Source: DASRAA01 sp963814165
GTDB taxonomy: Bacteria > Acidobacteriota > Terriglobia > Terriglobales > Acidobacteriaceae
NCBI GenBank assembly: GCA_963814165.1
Contig: CAWFBW010000007.1
Span: 434,001 to 498,000 of the forward strand
Length of the DNA: 64,000 bases
Reading direction: 5' to 3'
A program made the position numbers and the translations under genes. The notes under the pieces were generated by a model. That model did not search any database. It was not told the DNA's origin and was given only the letters and a program-made list of their open reading frames with translations. Positions 64,000-64,000 of this stretch are shown here, in pieces. How positions within the stretch are numbered: position 1 is the first letter of the stretch; each line of letters begins with the position of its first letter.

Positions 64000-64000
64000 C

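Overview
The window looks like a chromosomal segment of an Acidobacteriota bacterium, probably class Terriglobia. This is inference from gene content, not from a marker-gene comparison. The pointers are high GC, three very large Oar-type TonB-dependent receptors with an N-terminal carboxypeptidase-regulatory-like domain, three PEP-CTERM proteins, a pilMNO/pilB/pilC cluster, HspR control of dnaK, and intergenic DNA crowded with short palindromic and period-7 repeats. No rRNA, tRNA, CRISPR array or intact transposase gene was found.

Layout. 1-5.9 kb (minus): lolA-like, pilC, pilB, pilM, pilN, pilO; the last two carry several single-base frameshifts. 6.1-9.1 kb: a CYTH-like protein and a large secreted protein. 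9.4-17.2 kb: two PEP-CTERM proteins, an Lrp/AsnC regulator divergent from a tyrosine phenol-lyase, a polytopic membrane protein and a tandem universal stress protein. 17.5-22.4 kb: a type IV pilin, an M16 protease, rlmN and hom. 22.4-34.2 kb is an accessory region. It holds an OLD-type ATPase/TOPRIM gene with a membrane-anchored partner, a TonB receptor, a divergent pair made of a small DNA-binding-like protein and a HEPN-type protein, a gene joining a nucleotide-cyclase-like domain to a Nudix-like domain, a Doc/AbrB toxin-antitoxin pair, and fragments of Doc and HigA genes. Two diverged copies of one repeat block bound its left part. 34.5-39.8 kb: heat-shock cluster dnaK, small ORF, dnaJ (frameshifted), GNAT, methyltransferase, hspR, with a HAIR-like operator over the dnaK promoter. 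40-50.5 kb: a TMTC-like glycosyltransferase/TPR protein, STAS protein, GT39-like glycosyltransferase, TPR protein, sedolisin plus PEP-CTERM operon, OmpA lipoprotein and uvrC. 50.6-56.6 kb: a small membrane protein and two TonB receptors. 56.9-64 kb: ECF sigma factor with a three-VOC protein, DUF3303- and DUF4337-like proteins, pcm, and tamB running off the right edge.

Most notable. (1) The 30.3-33.3 kb HEPN plus cyclase-Nudix cluster is the best candidate for an undescribed defence or signalling system. (2) At least twelve degenerate tandem arrays with a 7-bp unit are scattered through the window. Six touch or overlap stop codons, and one lies in frame inside rlmN, adding about 21 residues. 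(3) Two copies of a roughly 125-bp MITE with clean terminal inverted repeats and 4-bp target duplications are present.
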